From NCBI GenBank assembly GCA_947593925.1, contig CANQDU010000004.1:134525-198524 (forward strand): a stretch of 64,000 bases of DNA. The letters run 5' to 3'. Position numbers and translations under genes: made by a program. This document shows positions 8,340 through 16,571 of this stretch, piece after piece. Positions within the stretch are counted from its first letter, which is position 1. Each line of letters begins with the position of its first letter. The DNA comes from an uncultured Clostridia bacterium. Its GTDB lineage: Bacteria > Bacillota > Clostridia > Oscillospirales > JAAYOS01. Under the pieces are notes generated by a model, which saw only the letters and a list, made by a program, of their open reading frames with translations, searched no databases and was not told the origin of the DNA.

Positions 8340-9173
8340 ATGAAAAAATATGCAAAGTTTATTAGTTTGGTCCTCGCGGTCATGATGTTTGCGGGCGTCT
8401 TCGCCGGATGCGGCGGCGACGGCAACACCACCAGCGGCGAGCCGAACACCACCAGCACCGAGCCCATTCCCACCGACTTCACCACCATCACCGAGGGCGT
8501 GCTCACCATGTCCACCAACGCCGAGTTCCCGCCCTACGAGATGACCGACGACAACGGCGACTACATAGGCATCGACGTCGAGGTCGCGAAGGCCATCGCC
8601 GACAAGCTCGGTCTCACCCTTCAGATAAACGACATGGGCTTTGACGCCGCCATCACCGCCTGCCAGAACGGCGCGAGCGACATCGTCATGGCCGGTCTCA
8701 CCGTCAACGCGGATCGTGAAGCCATCATCAACTTCTCGAACACCTACGCCAAGGGCGTGCAGGTCGTCATAGTCACCGAGGACTCCCCCATCGCTTCGAT
8801 AGATGACCTTGAGGGCAAGAAGATCGGCACCCAGATGGGCACCACCGGCTACATCTACTGCTCCGACACCCCCGAGAACGGCGGCTACGGCGAGGAAAAC
8901 GTCACCGGTTATGACAGCGGCATCACCGCAGTCCAGGCGCTCATCAACGGCCAGGTCGACGCGGTCGTCATCGACAACGAGCCCGCAAAGGTCTTTGTCC
9001 AGGAGAACCCGGGTCTGAAGATACTCGACACCGAGTTCACCAATGAGGACTACGCCATCGGCGTCAACAAGAGCAACACTGCGCTTCTCGACGCGATAAA
9101 CGCCGCGCTTGCCGAGCTTATGAACGACGGCACCTTCCAGTCGATAGTCGACAAGTACATCACCGCCGAGTAA
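8340..9173 (+). CDS. Polar amino-acid ABC transporter, substrate-binding lipoprotein
   Basis: This 277-residue protein has a lipoprotein signal with lipobox FAGC at residues 21-24, and a Thr/Ser/Glu linker. It then has the family-3 solute-binding fold (SBP_bac_3), beginning at G-V-L-T-M-S-T-N-A-E-F-P-P-Y, with the usual PPYE binding-pocket segment and the hinge motif around G-T-Q-M-G-T-T-G. It would capture an amino acid outside the membrane for the permease and ATPase encoded next. ATG 8340 has GGAGG seven to eight bases upstream. A small hairpin separates it from the permease gene, which usually allows more binding protein than permease to be made. Confidence 0.93.
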   Translation: MKKYAKFISLVLAVMMFAGVFAGCGGDGNTTSGEPNTTSTEPIPTDFTTITEGVLTMSTNAEFPPYEMTDDNGDYIGIDVEVAKAIADKLGLTLQINDMGFDAAITACQNGASDIVMAGLTVNADREAIINFSNTYAKGVQVVIVTEDSPIASIDDLEGKKIGTQMGTTGYIYCSDTPENGGYGEENVTGYDSGITAVQALINGQVDAVVIDNEPAKVFVQENPGLKILDTEFTNEDYAIGVNKSNTALLDAINAALAELMNDGTFQSIVDKYITAE

Positions 9174-9197
9174 ATTGGTATCAGTAATGCGTTCACC

Positions 9198-9226
9198 GAA
9201 AAAGGACGGCTAAGCCGCCCTTTTTC
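9198..9226 (+). terminator. Intercistronic hairpin (partial terminator)
   Basis: Arms GAAAAAGG and CCTTTTTC enclose CGGC/GCCG with one A-C mismatch, and the 3' side is a T run. It sits between the binding-protein and permease genes and probably lowers downstream transcription or stabilises the upstream mRNA. Confidence 0.65.
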
Positions 9227-9268
9227 GTGTGACAGCGCCCCAGAAAAAAGTGCGGAAGGAGTGTTCCG

Positions 9269-10033
9269 GTGGAGCTTTATTTGCAGTGGAAGGAGCTTAT
9301 GCGCTCCGGTGCGGACGTGGCGTTCTGGCAGTCGTTCTACGTCAAGTTCTATCAGGCGTTCATAGAGGCGGACAGGTGGAAGCAGTACCTCAGCCGCGTC
9401 GGTACGACGCTTCTCGTCACGGCCATAGCGCTTGCGATAGGCGTTCTGCTCGGCGTCATCGTCGCCTCGGTGAGGACGGCGCACGCGCAGCAGCGTCCCG
9501 GCCGCCACAACCCCATTCTCGGTCTCTTCAACGCGATATTCAATGTGTACGTCACCGTCATACGCGGCACGCCTATGATGGTACAGCTGCTCATAATGGG
9601 TCTTGTCATCTTCAAGACGAGCAACAACTACACCATGGTCGGCGCGCTGACGCTCGGCATCAACTCCGGCGCCTACGTCTCCGAGATAATCCGCGGCGGA
9701 CTGATGAGCCTCGACGCGGGACAGATGGAGGCCGGCCGCTCGCTCGGACTCGGGTATCTGCCGACGATGATCTACATAGTCGTGCCGCAGGCGTTCAAGG
9801 CGATACTGCCGGCGCTCGGCAACGAGTTCATCGTCCTTCTGAAGGACACGTCGCTTATCAACGTCATCGGCGGCAAGGAGCTCGTCTACGCCGCGCAGGG
9901 CGTCATGAGCCGCACCTACGAGCAGATGTTCCCGCTCTTCGGCGTCGCGGCGATATACCTCGTGCTCGTCATCATATTCACATGGCTGCTCGGACTGTTG
10001 GAGAGGAGGCTTCGCAAGAGTGATAGACGTTAG
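9269..10033 (+). CDS. Polar amino-acid ABC transporter, permease
   Basis: This 254-residue inner-membrane protein of the HisM/GlnP class starts at GTG 9269 with AAGGAG eight bases upstream. It has about five helices. The cytoplasmic EAA loop reads E-A-G-R-S-L-G-L-G with the downstream VPQAFK, the docking site for the ATPase. An N-terminal soluble stretch of about 35 residues precedes the first helix. It overlaps the ATPase start by 14 bases, which indicates translational coupling. A single permease gene implies a homodimeric channel. Confidence 0.93.
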   Translation: MELYLQWKELMRSGADVAFWQSFYVKFYQAFIEADRWKQYLSRVGTTLLVTAIALAIGVLLGVIVASVRTAHAQQRPGRHNPILGLFNAIFNVYVTVIRGTPMMVQLLIMGLVIFKTSNNYTMVGALTLGINSGAYVSEIIRGGLMSLDAGQMEAGRSLGLGYLPTMIYIVVPQAFKAILPALGNEFIVLLKDTSLINVIGGKELVYAAQGVMSRTYEQMFPLFGVAAIYLVLVIIFTWLLGLLERRLRKSDRR

Positions 10034-10742
10034 TCATCTGACAAAGTACTTCGGTGATAACCTCGTCCTCGACGACATCTCGGAGCACATCTCCCCCGGC
10101 GAGAAGATAGTCATCATCGGGCCCAGCGGCTCGGGCAAGAGCACCTTCCTGCGCTGCCTGAACCTGCTCGAGATACCCTCCTCCGGCTCCATCACGGTGG
10201 ACGGCGTCTGCGTCACCGACCCCAAGGCGGACATCAACGCCGTGCGCCGCAGCCTCGGCATGGTGTTCCAGCACTTCAACCTCTTCCCCCACCTCACCGT
10301 CATGCGGAACCTCACCCTCGCGCCCACGAAGCTCGGCCTCATGAATAAGGACGAGGCGGAGGCCGAGGCGCTGCGTCTTCTCGACCGCGTCGGCCTCAAG
10401 GACAAGGCGCTCGAGTACCCCGGAAAGCTCTCCGGCGGACAGAAGCAGCGTATCGCGATAGTCCGCGCTCTTGCGATGAAGCCGAAGATGATGCTCTTTG
10501 ACGAGCCGACGAGCGCGCTCGACCCCGAGATGGTCGGCGAAGTGCTCACGGTCATGAAGGAGCTCGCGGACGAGGGCATGACGATGGCGGTCGTCACCCA
10601 CGAGATGGGCTTTGCGCGCGAGGTCGGCACCCGCCTGTTCTTCATGGACGGCGGCAAGATACTCGAGCAGAACACCCCCGCGGCGTTCTTCGACGACCCG
10701 CAGCAGCCCCGCGCAAAGGAATTCCTCAGCAAGGTCTTATAA
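10020..10742 (+). CDS. Polar amino-acid ABC transporter, ATP-binding protein
   Basis: This 240-residue ATPase of the GlnQ/HisP type has Walker [10 protein letters not shown] (about residue 35), the Q-loop in [10 protein letters not shown], signature LSGGQKQR and Walker [14 protein letters not shown], followed by the switch His in VTHE. It starts at GTG 10020 with GGAGG eleven bases upstream, inside the end of the permease gene. It energises uptake of the amino acid captured by the lipoprotein. Length and motifs are standard. Confidence 0.95.
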   Translation: MIDVSHLTKYFGDNLVLDDISEHISPGEKIVIIGPSGSGKSTFLRCLNLLEIPSSGSITVDGVCVTDPKADINAVRRSLGMVFQHFNLFPHLTVMRNLTLAPTKLGLMNKDEAEAEALRLLDRVGLKDKALEYPGKLSGGQKQRIAIVRALAMKPKMMLFDEPTSALDPEMVGEVLTVMKELADEGMTMAVVTHEMGFAREVGTRLFFMDGGKILEQNTPAAFFDDPQQPRAKEFLSKVL

Positions 10743-10754
10743 ACCCACAAACCG

Positions 10755-10787
10755 AAAGCGCTCCGGCTTCCCGCCGGAGCGCTTTTT
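10755..10787 (+). terminator. Terminator of the amino-acid transporter operon
   Basis: A perfect 13-bp stem, arms AAAGCGCTCCGGC and GCCGGAGCGCTTT, has a 5-base loop and ends in a T run, 12 bases after the ATPase stop. The gap to 10871 shows nothing further. Confidence 0.9.
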
Positions 10788-10871
10788 ACTTGTCCGCACA
10801 ATTTGCAGAATGCGTCCCATGCCGTGCCCTAAGCCGAACGGCCCGAGTGTGTGAACAGCGCCGCAGCATAC

Positions 10872-12059
10872 CTAGAACTCAAATTTGAAGCTGACGGTAA
10901 ACGCCGGGGTGAGACTTGCCGGGTCGTCCGTAAAGTCTGCCGTACAGAAATATGTGCTCCCACCCTCCTGACGCTCGTCGAATGTTATACCGAACTCATA
11001 TATGTACGGGACGTAAGATTCTTCCGGCACCAGGCTTGCAAATCTGCCCGACGGACCCTCAATGGTGCCCTGCCAAGAGCCGGGAAAGATATCAGCTTCG
11101 CCGCTTCCATTCGGGACAAGGCGGGTGCTGCCGTCCGGATAAACCTCCTCAAGGCGGAGCGAATCTTCTATCAGCTTGTAATTATCTGACCCGTCCGGGA
11201 AAATAAGCTCCAGACTTATAGCCGACATGTCCTCCGGCACATTGCCCTCCTGACCTTCCGAACTTGCGCCATAATATATGTTCTGCCGTATATTCCCGAA
11301 AATGAGGCATTGAGAATCGGCGTACTCATCAGGTATATCCGGTATTTCAATCATCGTGGAGAAGGTGTACCATTCGTGCGGCGGGTCAGAGTAGAGATAA
11401 CCGAACCAATAGGTCCATGTAATGCGATACGTTCCGGGAACGGTATACGGCATGTCGAGCATATATTTGTAGCTTTTTCCGCTGTCTACGGAAAAGTCCG
11501 CCCAAACGCGGCCGATGTCGGCGTCGTGCGGTGACGGCGCCCGGACACGGCGTCCGTTGATTGCGGTAGTTATTACTCTGTGATACTGCTCTGCGTAATC
11601 TACCTCGACCCATCCGTCGTCAGTCAGATATTCTATCGCGCCGGGGAGGACGTCTAACAGCTTATCCGGATGCAGATTGGATATCCCGACTTCCAGATAA
11701 GGCCCGTCCCACCATCTGTATCCGCTGAGCGTCAGCCCGACATACTCGGTGTCGCCGGTGATTTCCAGCGGCAGTGCCAGCTCGGTGAGCATATTCCCCT
11801 CGGTCGCGTCCACAAAAGCAAACGGGAGATGGTTTATCCCGTCCGATTCGGGTTCGGAGCTCTCGGCGGGTTTGGGACTCGCAGACGGCGCAGCACTCCC
11901 GGCGGATGAAGGATTTTCGATGAATTCGGGGCTTTCTGCGAGGACGCCGCCCCAATGCGCGGTGGCAAGGATGCAGCAGACCGCGAGCAGTGCGGCAAGC
12001 GCAATTGCGGCGCATATCACGATGATTTTGCGGTTTTTTCTTCCGGAACCGTTGTTCAT
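10872..12059 (-). CDS. Secreted or membrane-anchored protein of unknown function with Ig-like segments
   Basis: This 395-residue protein has one N-terminal helix (residues 11-32) after a basic start, then a Ser/Pro/Ala/Glu linker (residues 50-72), then an aromatic-rich extracellular part. A segment around residues 205-240 (P-G-T-Y-R-I-T-W-T-Y-W-F-G) has the beta-strand pattern common in Ig-like domains of Bacillota surface proteins. A weaker related segment occurs near residues 330-360. The start ATG has GGGGAGG seven bases upstream. It is convergent with the amino-acid transporter. I recognise no enzyme motif; a sensor or surface-binding role is a guess. Confidence 0.7.
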   Translation of the reverse strand: MNNGSGRKNRKIIVICAAIALAALLAVCCILATAHWGGVLAESPEFIENPSSAGSAAPSASPKPAESSEPESDGINHLPFAFVDATEGNMLTELALPLEITGDTEYVGLTLSGYRWWDGPYLEVGISNLHPDKLLDVLPGAIEYLTDDGWVEVDYAEQYHRVITTAINGRRVRAPSPHDADIGRVWADFSVDSGKSYKYMLDMPYTVPGTYRITWTYWFGYLYSDPPHEWYTFSTMIEIPDIPDEYADSQCLIFGNIRQNIYYGASSEGQEGNVPEDMSAISLELIFPDGSDNYKLIEDSLRLEEVYPDGSTRLVPNGSGEADIFPGSWQGTIEGPSGRFASLVPEESYVPYIYEFGITFDERQEGGSTYFCTADFTDDPASLTPAFTVSFKFEF

Positions 12060-12186
12060 AACAATACCTCCCCTGACCTGCGTATTCCGGCTTCATCCGT
12101 ATATGTCCGCACAACGCAAAACATGGACAGCTTTTTTGAAAAATTCAGAAAATTTTTTCGGCGGAGCATGTACTGCCGAATAAACC

Positions 12187-12219
12187 ACAGTCTCCCGGCG
12201 CACTGCGCCGGGAGACTGT
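12187..12219. repeat. Perfect 16-bp palindromic hairpin
   Basis: Arms ACAGTCTCCCGGCGCA and its exact complement flank a single centre base. It is downstream of the broken DUF4298 gene on the minus strand, followed there by GTGGTTTATT, so it may act as a weak terminator. Apart from it I see no element between 12060 and 12257. Confidence 0.6.
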
Positions 12220-12257
12220 ATCGGTCTGTATATAAATCGTCGCATCTTTCTGATGTC

Positions 12258-12539
12258 TTAGAACAGCCTTGCCGCTGTCTCGCGGACAGCCTCGTCCGAC
12301 GCGAGAAGGTCGAACACTGCGTCCTCGGACAGCACCCCGCGCTTGAGCTCCGGCGGGAGAAGCCCCGCCTCGTCATCGCGGAGGTCGCTCTGCCAGTCGG
12401 TGCGGTAATACTCGCGGAGCGCCGCCAGCTTCGGCAGCGCCGCCTCGCAGCTCTCGAGCGCCGCGAGAAGCTCCGAGACCGCCGCCTACGCCTCGTCGAG
12501 ATTCCGCTCGTTCCGCGCTATCCGCTCTATGTCCGGCAC
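12258..12539 (-). pseudogene. DUF4298 family gene interrupted by one amber codon
   Basis: Reading the minus strand from GTG 12539, 17 codons (V-P-D-I-E-R-I-A-R-N-E-R-N-L-D-E-A) run into TAG at 12488-12486. The same frame then continues for 75 more codons to TAA at 12260-12258. The continuation has the DUF4298 core: E-Y-Y-R-T-D-W, D-E-A-G-L-L-P, and L-K-R-G-V-L-S-E-D-A-V-F-D-L-L. It begins 8 bases after the M28 peptidase stop, as a last operon gene would. TAG is a normal stop in other genes here (51535, 54607, 49402), so this looks like a one-base pseudogene rather than recoding. A sequencing error is possible. Confidence 0.7.
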
Positions 12540-12547
12540 GGCGGGAC

Positions 12548-13825
12548 TTACTTCGCCTCGGCGGGTTTCTTTGCGAGGTAGCGGTCAAGATCCTCGCGAA
12601 TATTCTTCGGGATGGTGCGCGGGACCGGGAATATCTTCGCGTTCACCATGCGGTCGCTGAACGCGACGGCAAACTCGGTGACGACCGCAAGCGCCTCCGG
12701 CGAGATGAGTGAGATCATGTCATAGCGGGTGTGCATGAAGCCCATGCCCGGCATACCGGGGCCGCCGCCGCGCGCGAAGTTTATCGCGGGGACTCCCCTG
12801 TCCGCAAACGGCACCGAGTCGCTTGACATGATGCTCTGGCGGACGCCGGTGGAGTAGCCGAGCTCCTTTGCCATGAACTCGACGTATTTGCAGAGGCTCT
12901 CGTCCGCCGTGACGGCGGCGCTGTTCATGCCGAGCACCGAGCCGCCGACGTCGGCATTGACCATAAAGACGTGCTTGGGAAGTTCGTCCTCGGGTATCGC
13001 GGCGACGTACGCCTTCGAGCCGAGAAGCCCCAGCTCCTCCGAGCCGAAGAAGATGAAACGGCAGGTGCGAACCGGCGGATGCTCGACGAAGTGGCGCAGT
13101 ATCTCCATTATCGTGACGCATCCGGCCGCGTTGTCCCACACTCCGGGGCTGAACTCGACGCTGTCGTAGTGCGCGCCGAAGTCCACTATCTCATCCGGCT
13201 TCTCCGTGCCGGGTATCTCGCAGACGACGTTGTGCGAGTTGTACTTCCTCGGCGTGGTGTGGAGCTCGATATGTACCTTCGTCGCGCCGCTCTTGAGTAT
13301 CTCGAGCGCGTCGGTCATGCGGATGTGGAACGCCGGCATGAGACCGTGCTCGCTGAGCGTCGGACGGAGGGTACGGGTGTCAAGGTCGGTCTTTTCGACC
13401 TCGTCGATGACGGTGCCGCCCATTGTGACAAAGCCCGCCGCGCCGGCAGCGATAAGCTTCTTGTAGTTGTCGGCGGTCATTCTGCCGTTTATCAGCACGA
13501 CCTTGCCCTTCGCCTGCGCGAGCATTACGTCGTCAAACTGTTCGAGGTACATGAACTCATGGTCCTCTCCGCCCTCGGCGGTGCAGCCCGCGAGCTTGTA
13601 GCCCGTCACCGTATACTTCTTGTACTCCGGCTCAAGGACGGCAAACTCCGCCTTCTCGACCGTTCCGTCCTCCACCTCGAACGGGACCTGCTCCGCCTTG
13701 AGGCCGAGCGAGGCTATCTCGTCCATGAGTATGTGCGCGGCGCGATCCTCCTCCGCCGTACCGCTGATGCGCACGAAGCCCATCTTCTCAAGCAGATCGT
13801 ACTGACGTTTTCCGCAAACTGCCAT
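12548..13825 (-). CDS. M28-family aminopeptidase with PA domain
   Basis: This 425-residue protein starts at ATG 13825 with GGGAGG eight bases upstream. No signal peptide is visible. The middle (about residues 100-210) looks like a protease-associated insert. The zinc-binding set of M28 enzymes is readable: His and Asp in G-A-H-Y-D-S-V and W-D-N-A-A-G, Glu pair in G-S-E-E-L-G-L-L-G, Asp in N-A-D-V-G-G, and His in M-H-T-R-Y-D. It would remove N-terminal residues from peptides using two zinc ions. A good promoter precedes it. The broken DUF4298 gene follows directly. Confidence 0.88.
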   Translation of the reverse strand: MAVCGKRQYDLLEKMGFVRISGTAEEDRAAHILMDEIASLGLKAEQVPFEVEDGTVEKAEFAVLEPEYKKYTVTGYKLAGCTAEGGEDHEFMYLEQFDDVMLAQAKGKVVLINGRMTADNYKKLIAAGAAGFVTMGGTVIDEVEKTDLDTRTLRPTLSEHGLMPAFHIRMTDALEILKSGATKVHIELHTTPRKYNSHNVVCEIPGTEKPDEIVDFGAHYDSVEFSPGVWDNAAGCVTIMEILRHFVEHPPVRTCRFIFFGSEELGLLGSKAYVAAIPEDELPKHVFMVNADVGGSVLGMNSAAVTADESLCKYVEFMAKELGYSTGVRQSIMSSDSVPFADRGVPAINFARGGGPGMPGMGFMHTRYDMISLISPEALAVVTEFAVAFSDRMVNAKIFPVPRTIPKNIREDLDRYLAKKPAEAK

Positions 13826-13909
13826 ATTTTGAACCTCCCGTTTATTCGGCGCGGGCGCGGACGGAGCTTTCCCCGCCGTGCATTTTCCCGCACCGTTATA
13901 AGTATGATA

Positions 13910-13938
13910 ATTATACATCCGCGCAGGGAAAATTGCAA
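13910..13938 (-). promoter_or_regulatory. Promoter of the M28 peptidase gene
   Basis: On the minus strand TTGCAA (13938-13933) and TATAAT (13915-13910) are 17 bases apart, about 85 bases before the ATG. Confidence 0.75.
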
Positions 13939-14061
13939 CCTCTGTGCGGCGGATTTTCAAAAGAAAACGCTTTGCCGCGCGGCGCACGCCGCCATTTGCA
14001 GGAAAGCATTGTATATTCCTGCAAGATTTGTCGAAAGGCGGCGAAAAAGTTTGTCTATTTT

Positions 14062-14095
14062 ACCGCTCGCGCGTTTTACCGAGCGGTGGTATAAT
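14062..14095 (+). promoter_or_regulatory. Extended -10 promoter with adjoining inverted repeat, ahead of pepC
   Basis: TATAAT at 14090-14095 is preceded by TGG (extended -10), and there is no good -35. An inverted repeat, ACCGCTCG (14062-14069) and CGAGCGGT (14080-14087), covers the -35 region and ends against the -10. It has the shape of an operator. The regulator is unknown. Confidence 0.55.
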
Positions 14096-14214
14096 TATTG
14101 CGGTATCAAGAATAGGGATACCCGTACCGAAATTAAAAGCGGCTCTGCATCTCTCCCATGCGCGTACTACGCGGCAGTGCGGCTTTTATGATTTTACACC
14201 AAGGAGGCACCATC

Positions 14215-15543
14215 ATGAAGAACGCCAAGCCCATCACCCCCGAAATGCTCGCGAAGTTCTCCGCGGCATACGATGCAAACCCGGTCTACAAGACCCTCAC
14301 CGTCGCCGTCAGCAAGAATGACCTCGCCGAGCTCGCCTGCGACGTCATGCAGACGACGAAGGATCAGTTTGCCTTTGCCATCGACCTGCCGACCGTCGGC
14401 GTCACCAATCAGCGCGCGAGCGGCCGCTGCTGGCTGTTCGCGGGCATGAACGTCCTGCGCGAGATAGTCGCGAAGAAGGCCAATGCCGACCGCATCGAGA
14501 TCTCGCAGAACTACATAGCCTTCTGGGACAAGTTCGAGAAGATAAACTACTGCCTCGAGTCGATAATCGACACCGCGAACCTCCCGACCTCCGACCGCAC
14601 GGTCAACTGGATACTCGGCGGCCTGCAGGACGGCGGCCAGTGGGACATGGTCGTCGACCTCGTCAAGAAGTACGGCGTCGTGCCGATCTCGGTCATGCCC
14701 GAGACGCAGCAGTCCTGCAACACCCGCTCGGTCACGCAGATGGTCAACATGAAGCTCCGCGAGTACGCCGTCGAGCTCCGCGCGCTCGTCGCCGAGGGCA
14801 AGGATCCCCAGCCGCGCAAGGAGGAGATGCTCTGCGAGATGTACCGCGTGCTCTGCATCTGCTTCGGCAAGCCGGTCGAGAAGTTCGACTTCGAGTGGAT
14901 AGACAAGGACAAGGTCTATCACGCCGACCGCGGCCTCACCCCGAAGGAGTTCTATGACAAGTACGTCGGCCTCGACCTCGACGACTATGTTTCCGTCATC
15001 AACGGGCCTACCGCCGACAAGCCGTTCGGCAAGAGCTACACCGTCGATTACCTCGGAAACGTCGTCGGCGGCAAGATAAAGTACCTCAACGTCCCGATGG
15101 ACACGCTCAAGAAGCTCGTCGTCGATCAGCTGAAGAGCGGCGAGGTCGTCTGGTTCGGCAGCGACTGCGGCAAGTACGGCGACCGCAAGGGCGGCGTGTG
15201 GGACATCGACGCTTTCCACTACGGCGAGCTGCTCGGCGGCCTCACCTTCAACCTCACCAAGGAGCAGCGCCTCGACTACCGTGACAGCGCGATGAACCAC
15301 GCCATGGTCATCACCGGCGTCAACTTCGGCGCGGACGGCGAGCCCGACCGCTGGAAGATCGAGAACAGCTGGGGCGACGAGGCCGGCAATCACGGCTACT
15401 TCGTCGCGAGCGCGAAGTGGTTCGACGAGTTCACCTATCAGGCGGTCATCAACCGCAAGTTCCTCTCCCCCGAGCTCAACGCCGCCTACGACGCGGACCC
15501 GATAGTCCTCAAGCCGTGGGATCCGATGGGCTCCCTCGCGTAA
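14215..15543 (+). CDS. pepC: Aminopeptidase C (bleomycin-hydrolase family, C1B)
   Basis: This 443-residue cytoplasmic cysteine peptidase has nucleophile Cys72 in G-R-C-W-L-F-A-G. The catalytic His lies in M-N-H-A-M-V-I-T-G and the Asn in I-E-N-S-W-G-D-E, in the order and spacing of PepC/bleomycin hydrolase. Such enzymes form hexamers and trim N-terminal residues from peptides. ATG 14215 has AAGGAGG seven bases upstream. It lies next to the divergent M28 peptidase, so both flanks of this promoter region serve peptide breakdown. A long terminator follows. Confidence 0.95.
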   Translation: MKNAKPITPEMLAKFSAAYDANPVYKTLTVAVSKNDLAELACDVMQTTKDQFAFAIDLPTVGVTNQRASGRCWLFAGMNVLREIVAKKANADRIEISQNYIAFWDKFEKINYCLESIIDTANLPTSDRTVNWILGGLQDGGQWDMVVDLVKKYGVVPISVMPETQQSCNTRSVTQMVNMKLREYAVELRALVAEGKDPQPRKEEMLCEMYRVLCICFGKPVEKFDFEWIDKDKVYHADRGLTPKEFYDKYVGLDLDDYVSVINGPTADKPFGKSYTVDYLGNVVGGKIKYLNVPMDTLKKLVVDQLKSGEVVWFGSDCGKYGDRKGGVWDIDAFHYGELLGGLTFNLTKEQRLDYRDSAMNHAMVITGVNFGADGEPDRWKIENSWGDEAGNHGYFVASAKWFDEFTYQAVINRKFLSPELNAAYDADPIVLKPWDPMGSLA

Positions 15544-15545
15544 AT

Positions 15546-15601
15546 ATCGCGGAATAACAGAAAGAGCGGGCTTTTGCCCGCTCTTTCTGTTATTTCGCGA
15601 T
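15546..15601 (+). terminator. Long terminator after pepC
   Basis: A perfect 19-bp stem (15553-15571 with 15576-15594, loop TTTT) has inner arms AAAGAGCGGGC and GCCCGCTCTTT. The pairing extends outward by about six further bases with one G-T pair. It starts a few bases after the pepC stop. Confidence 0.9.
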
Positions 15602-15818
15602 GCCGTCGGACAGGGCAAAGCCCTGCCGACGGCGGGCGCTGCGCTTTGCGCCGAGTTTTCCGCCTTCGGCGGAAAATCGACGCATTCCCACGCGGTCGGC
15701 GACCGCGTGGGAGCCCTTCCGATTAAACGTGCTCGGGCAAATAAATTGCCCTGCGCAAAATCGCCGCAAGCGGCGATTTTTGACCGCGCGAACAGGCGCG
15801 GACGCCGCTGTTGCGGCG
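15602..15818 (+). repeat. Covarying multi-hairpin intergenic element, copy A (forward)
   Basis: Seven hairpins lie in order: M1 15602-15633 (arms CCGTCGG and CCGACGG with CAGGGC/GCCCTG), M3 15656-15676 (TTTTCCGCC/GGCGGAAAA), M6 15687-15711 (CCCACGCGGTC/GACCGCGTGGG), M7 15735-15751 (GGGCAA/TTGCCC), M8 15757-15780 (AAAATCGCCGC/GCGGCGATTTT), M9 15784-15801 (CCGCGC/GCGCGG) and M10 15803-15818 (CGCCGC/GCGGCG). Linkers such as TCGACGCATT and GAGCCCTT match the other copies. It fills the gap between convergent pepC and the small gene at 15853. See the finding on this family. Confidence 0.85.
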
Positions 15819-15852
15819 CAGAAAGTCGGGCGCGATACAGGTTCGCAAGCGC

Positions 15853-16074
15853 TCACTTCTTGCCGAAGAGTCCTCCGAGCGCGTCGCCTATTTTGTCCAC
15901 GGATATCTTTGCCTTTACTCCGTCCACTATCTTGGAAACCTGGTCGTCCGGCAGATCGACGCCGATAAGTCCCTCGACCGTGTGTATCGGGTCGCTCTTG
16001 AACTTCTCCGCGATGGCGTCGTCGCCCTTGATCTTGCCTACTATCTCGTCTATCTTGCTCTTTATCGCATCCAT
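15853..16074 (-). CDS. Small conserved protein of unknown function
   Basis: This 73-residue cytoplasmic protein starts at ATG 16074 with AAAGGAG eight bases upstream. It has an N-terminal helix with alternating K/D/I, a middle reading S-D-P-I-H-T-V-E-G-L-I-G-V-D-L-P-D-D-Q, and a Gly/Lys C-terminus (GGLFGKK). Short proteins with this helix, then a V-D-L-P-D-D-Q motif, then a Gly-rich end are common in Clostridia, and no function is established that I know of. It has its own promoter. The stop lies just beyond hairpin element copy A. Confidence 0.75.
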   Translation of the reverse strand: MDAIKSKIDEIVGKIKGDDAIAEKFKSDPIHTVEGLIGVDLPDDQVSKIVDGVKAKISVDKIGDALGGLFGKK

Positions 16075-16163
16075 ACCTATTTCTCCTTTCGGCGTGTCCC
16101 GCCGGGATTTGCGCCGCGGAGCCCGCAAGCGCGGGAGTAAAGCGGCACAACAACTATGCGACA

Positions 16164-16191
16164 ATTATAACACTGCGCCGGACAAATGCAA
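16164..16191 (-). promoter_or_regulatory. Promoter of the small gene at 15853
   Basis: On the minus strand TTGCAT (16191-16186) and TATAAT (16169-16164) have a 16-base spacer. From 16192 to 16345 I see no gene. Confidence 0.65.
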
Positions 16192-16349
16192 GCCGTGCAG
16201 GTGCGGCGCGCCGGGGCGCATATTATGCCGTTCCCCGGCAATACACGGTGCCGATGTCCTCCCGGAAATCGAACAGGAAAAGACGTAGTCCTTTCTGCGA
16301 GTTGAACTATTGCCCAAACGTCCAAGCTCAACATTGTAAAAAAGTACAA

Positions 16350-16384
16350 AGAACCGCCCGAATCTTTCGATTCGGGCGGTTCTT
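16350..16384 (-). terminator. Terminator of the initiator tRNA gene
   Basis: A 15-bp stem with arms AGAACCGCCCGAATC and GATTCGGGCGGTTCT has loop TTTC. On the minus strand it is followed by TTGTACTTTTTT. It begins 1-2 bases after the tRNA CCA end. Confidence 0.85.
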
Positions 16385-16385
16385 C

Positions 16386-16463
<78 letters not shown>

Positions 16464-16468
16464 GGATT

Positions 16469-16498
16469 ATAATAACACACCTCCCCCTGCGGTGTCAA
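16469..16498 (-). promoter_or_regulatory. Promoter of the initiator tRNA
   Basis: On the minus strand TTGACA (16498-16493) and TATTAT (16474-16469) have an 18-base spacer. The -10 ends only 5 bases before the mature tRNA 5' end, so the transcript should have almost no leader. Confidence 0.75.
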
Positions 16499-16571
16499 GC
16501 ACTTTTTTCGTGTTCGTCAAAACTTTACCGTTTTCGACAGCGCGCCGTCTCATGCCGTTCACGGATATCCC

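Noticed and set aside
12486..12488. Stop-codon recoding (for example pyrrolysine) at the DUF4298 amber codon
   Set aside because: TAG ends other intact genes (51535-51537, 54607-54609, 49402-49404), RF1 is intact and no suppressor tRNA is visible in the window.
15602..15852. CRISPR array or integron attC cassette as the explanation of the hairpin elements
   Set aside because: There is no constant repeat with unique spacers, no cas genes, and no integrase or attC R/L box pattern. Stems differ between copies while linkers are constant.
16270..16335. Minus-strand stretch resembling D-arm and T-loop pieces of a tRNA (GGGCAATAG, TTCGATT)
   Set aside because: No acceptor stem can be formed and the T-stem halves do not pair. 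At best it is an ancient remnant, and coincidence is likely.
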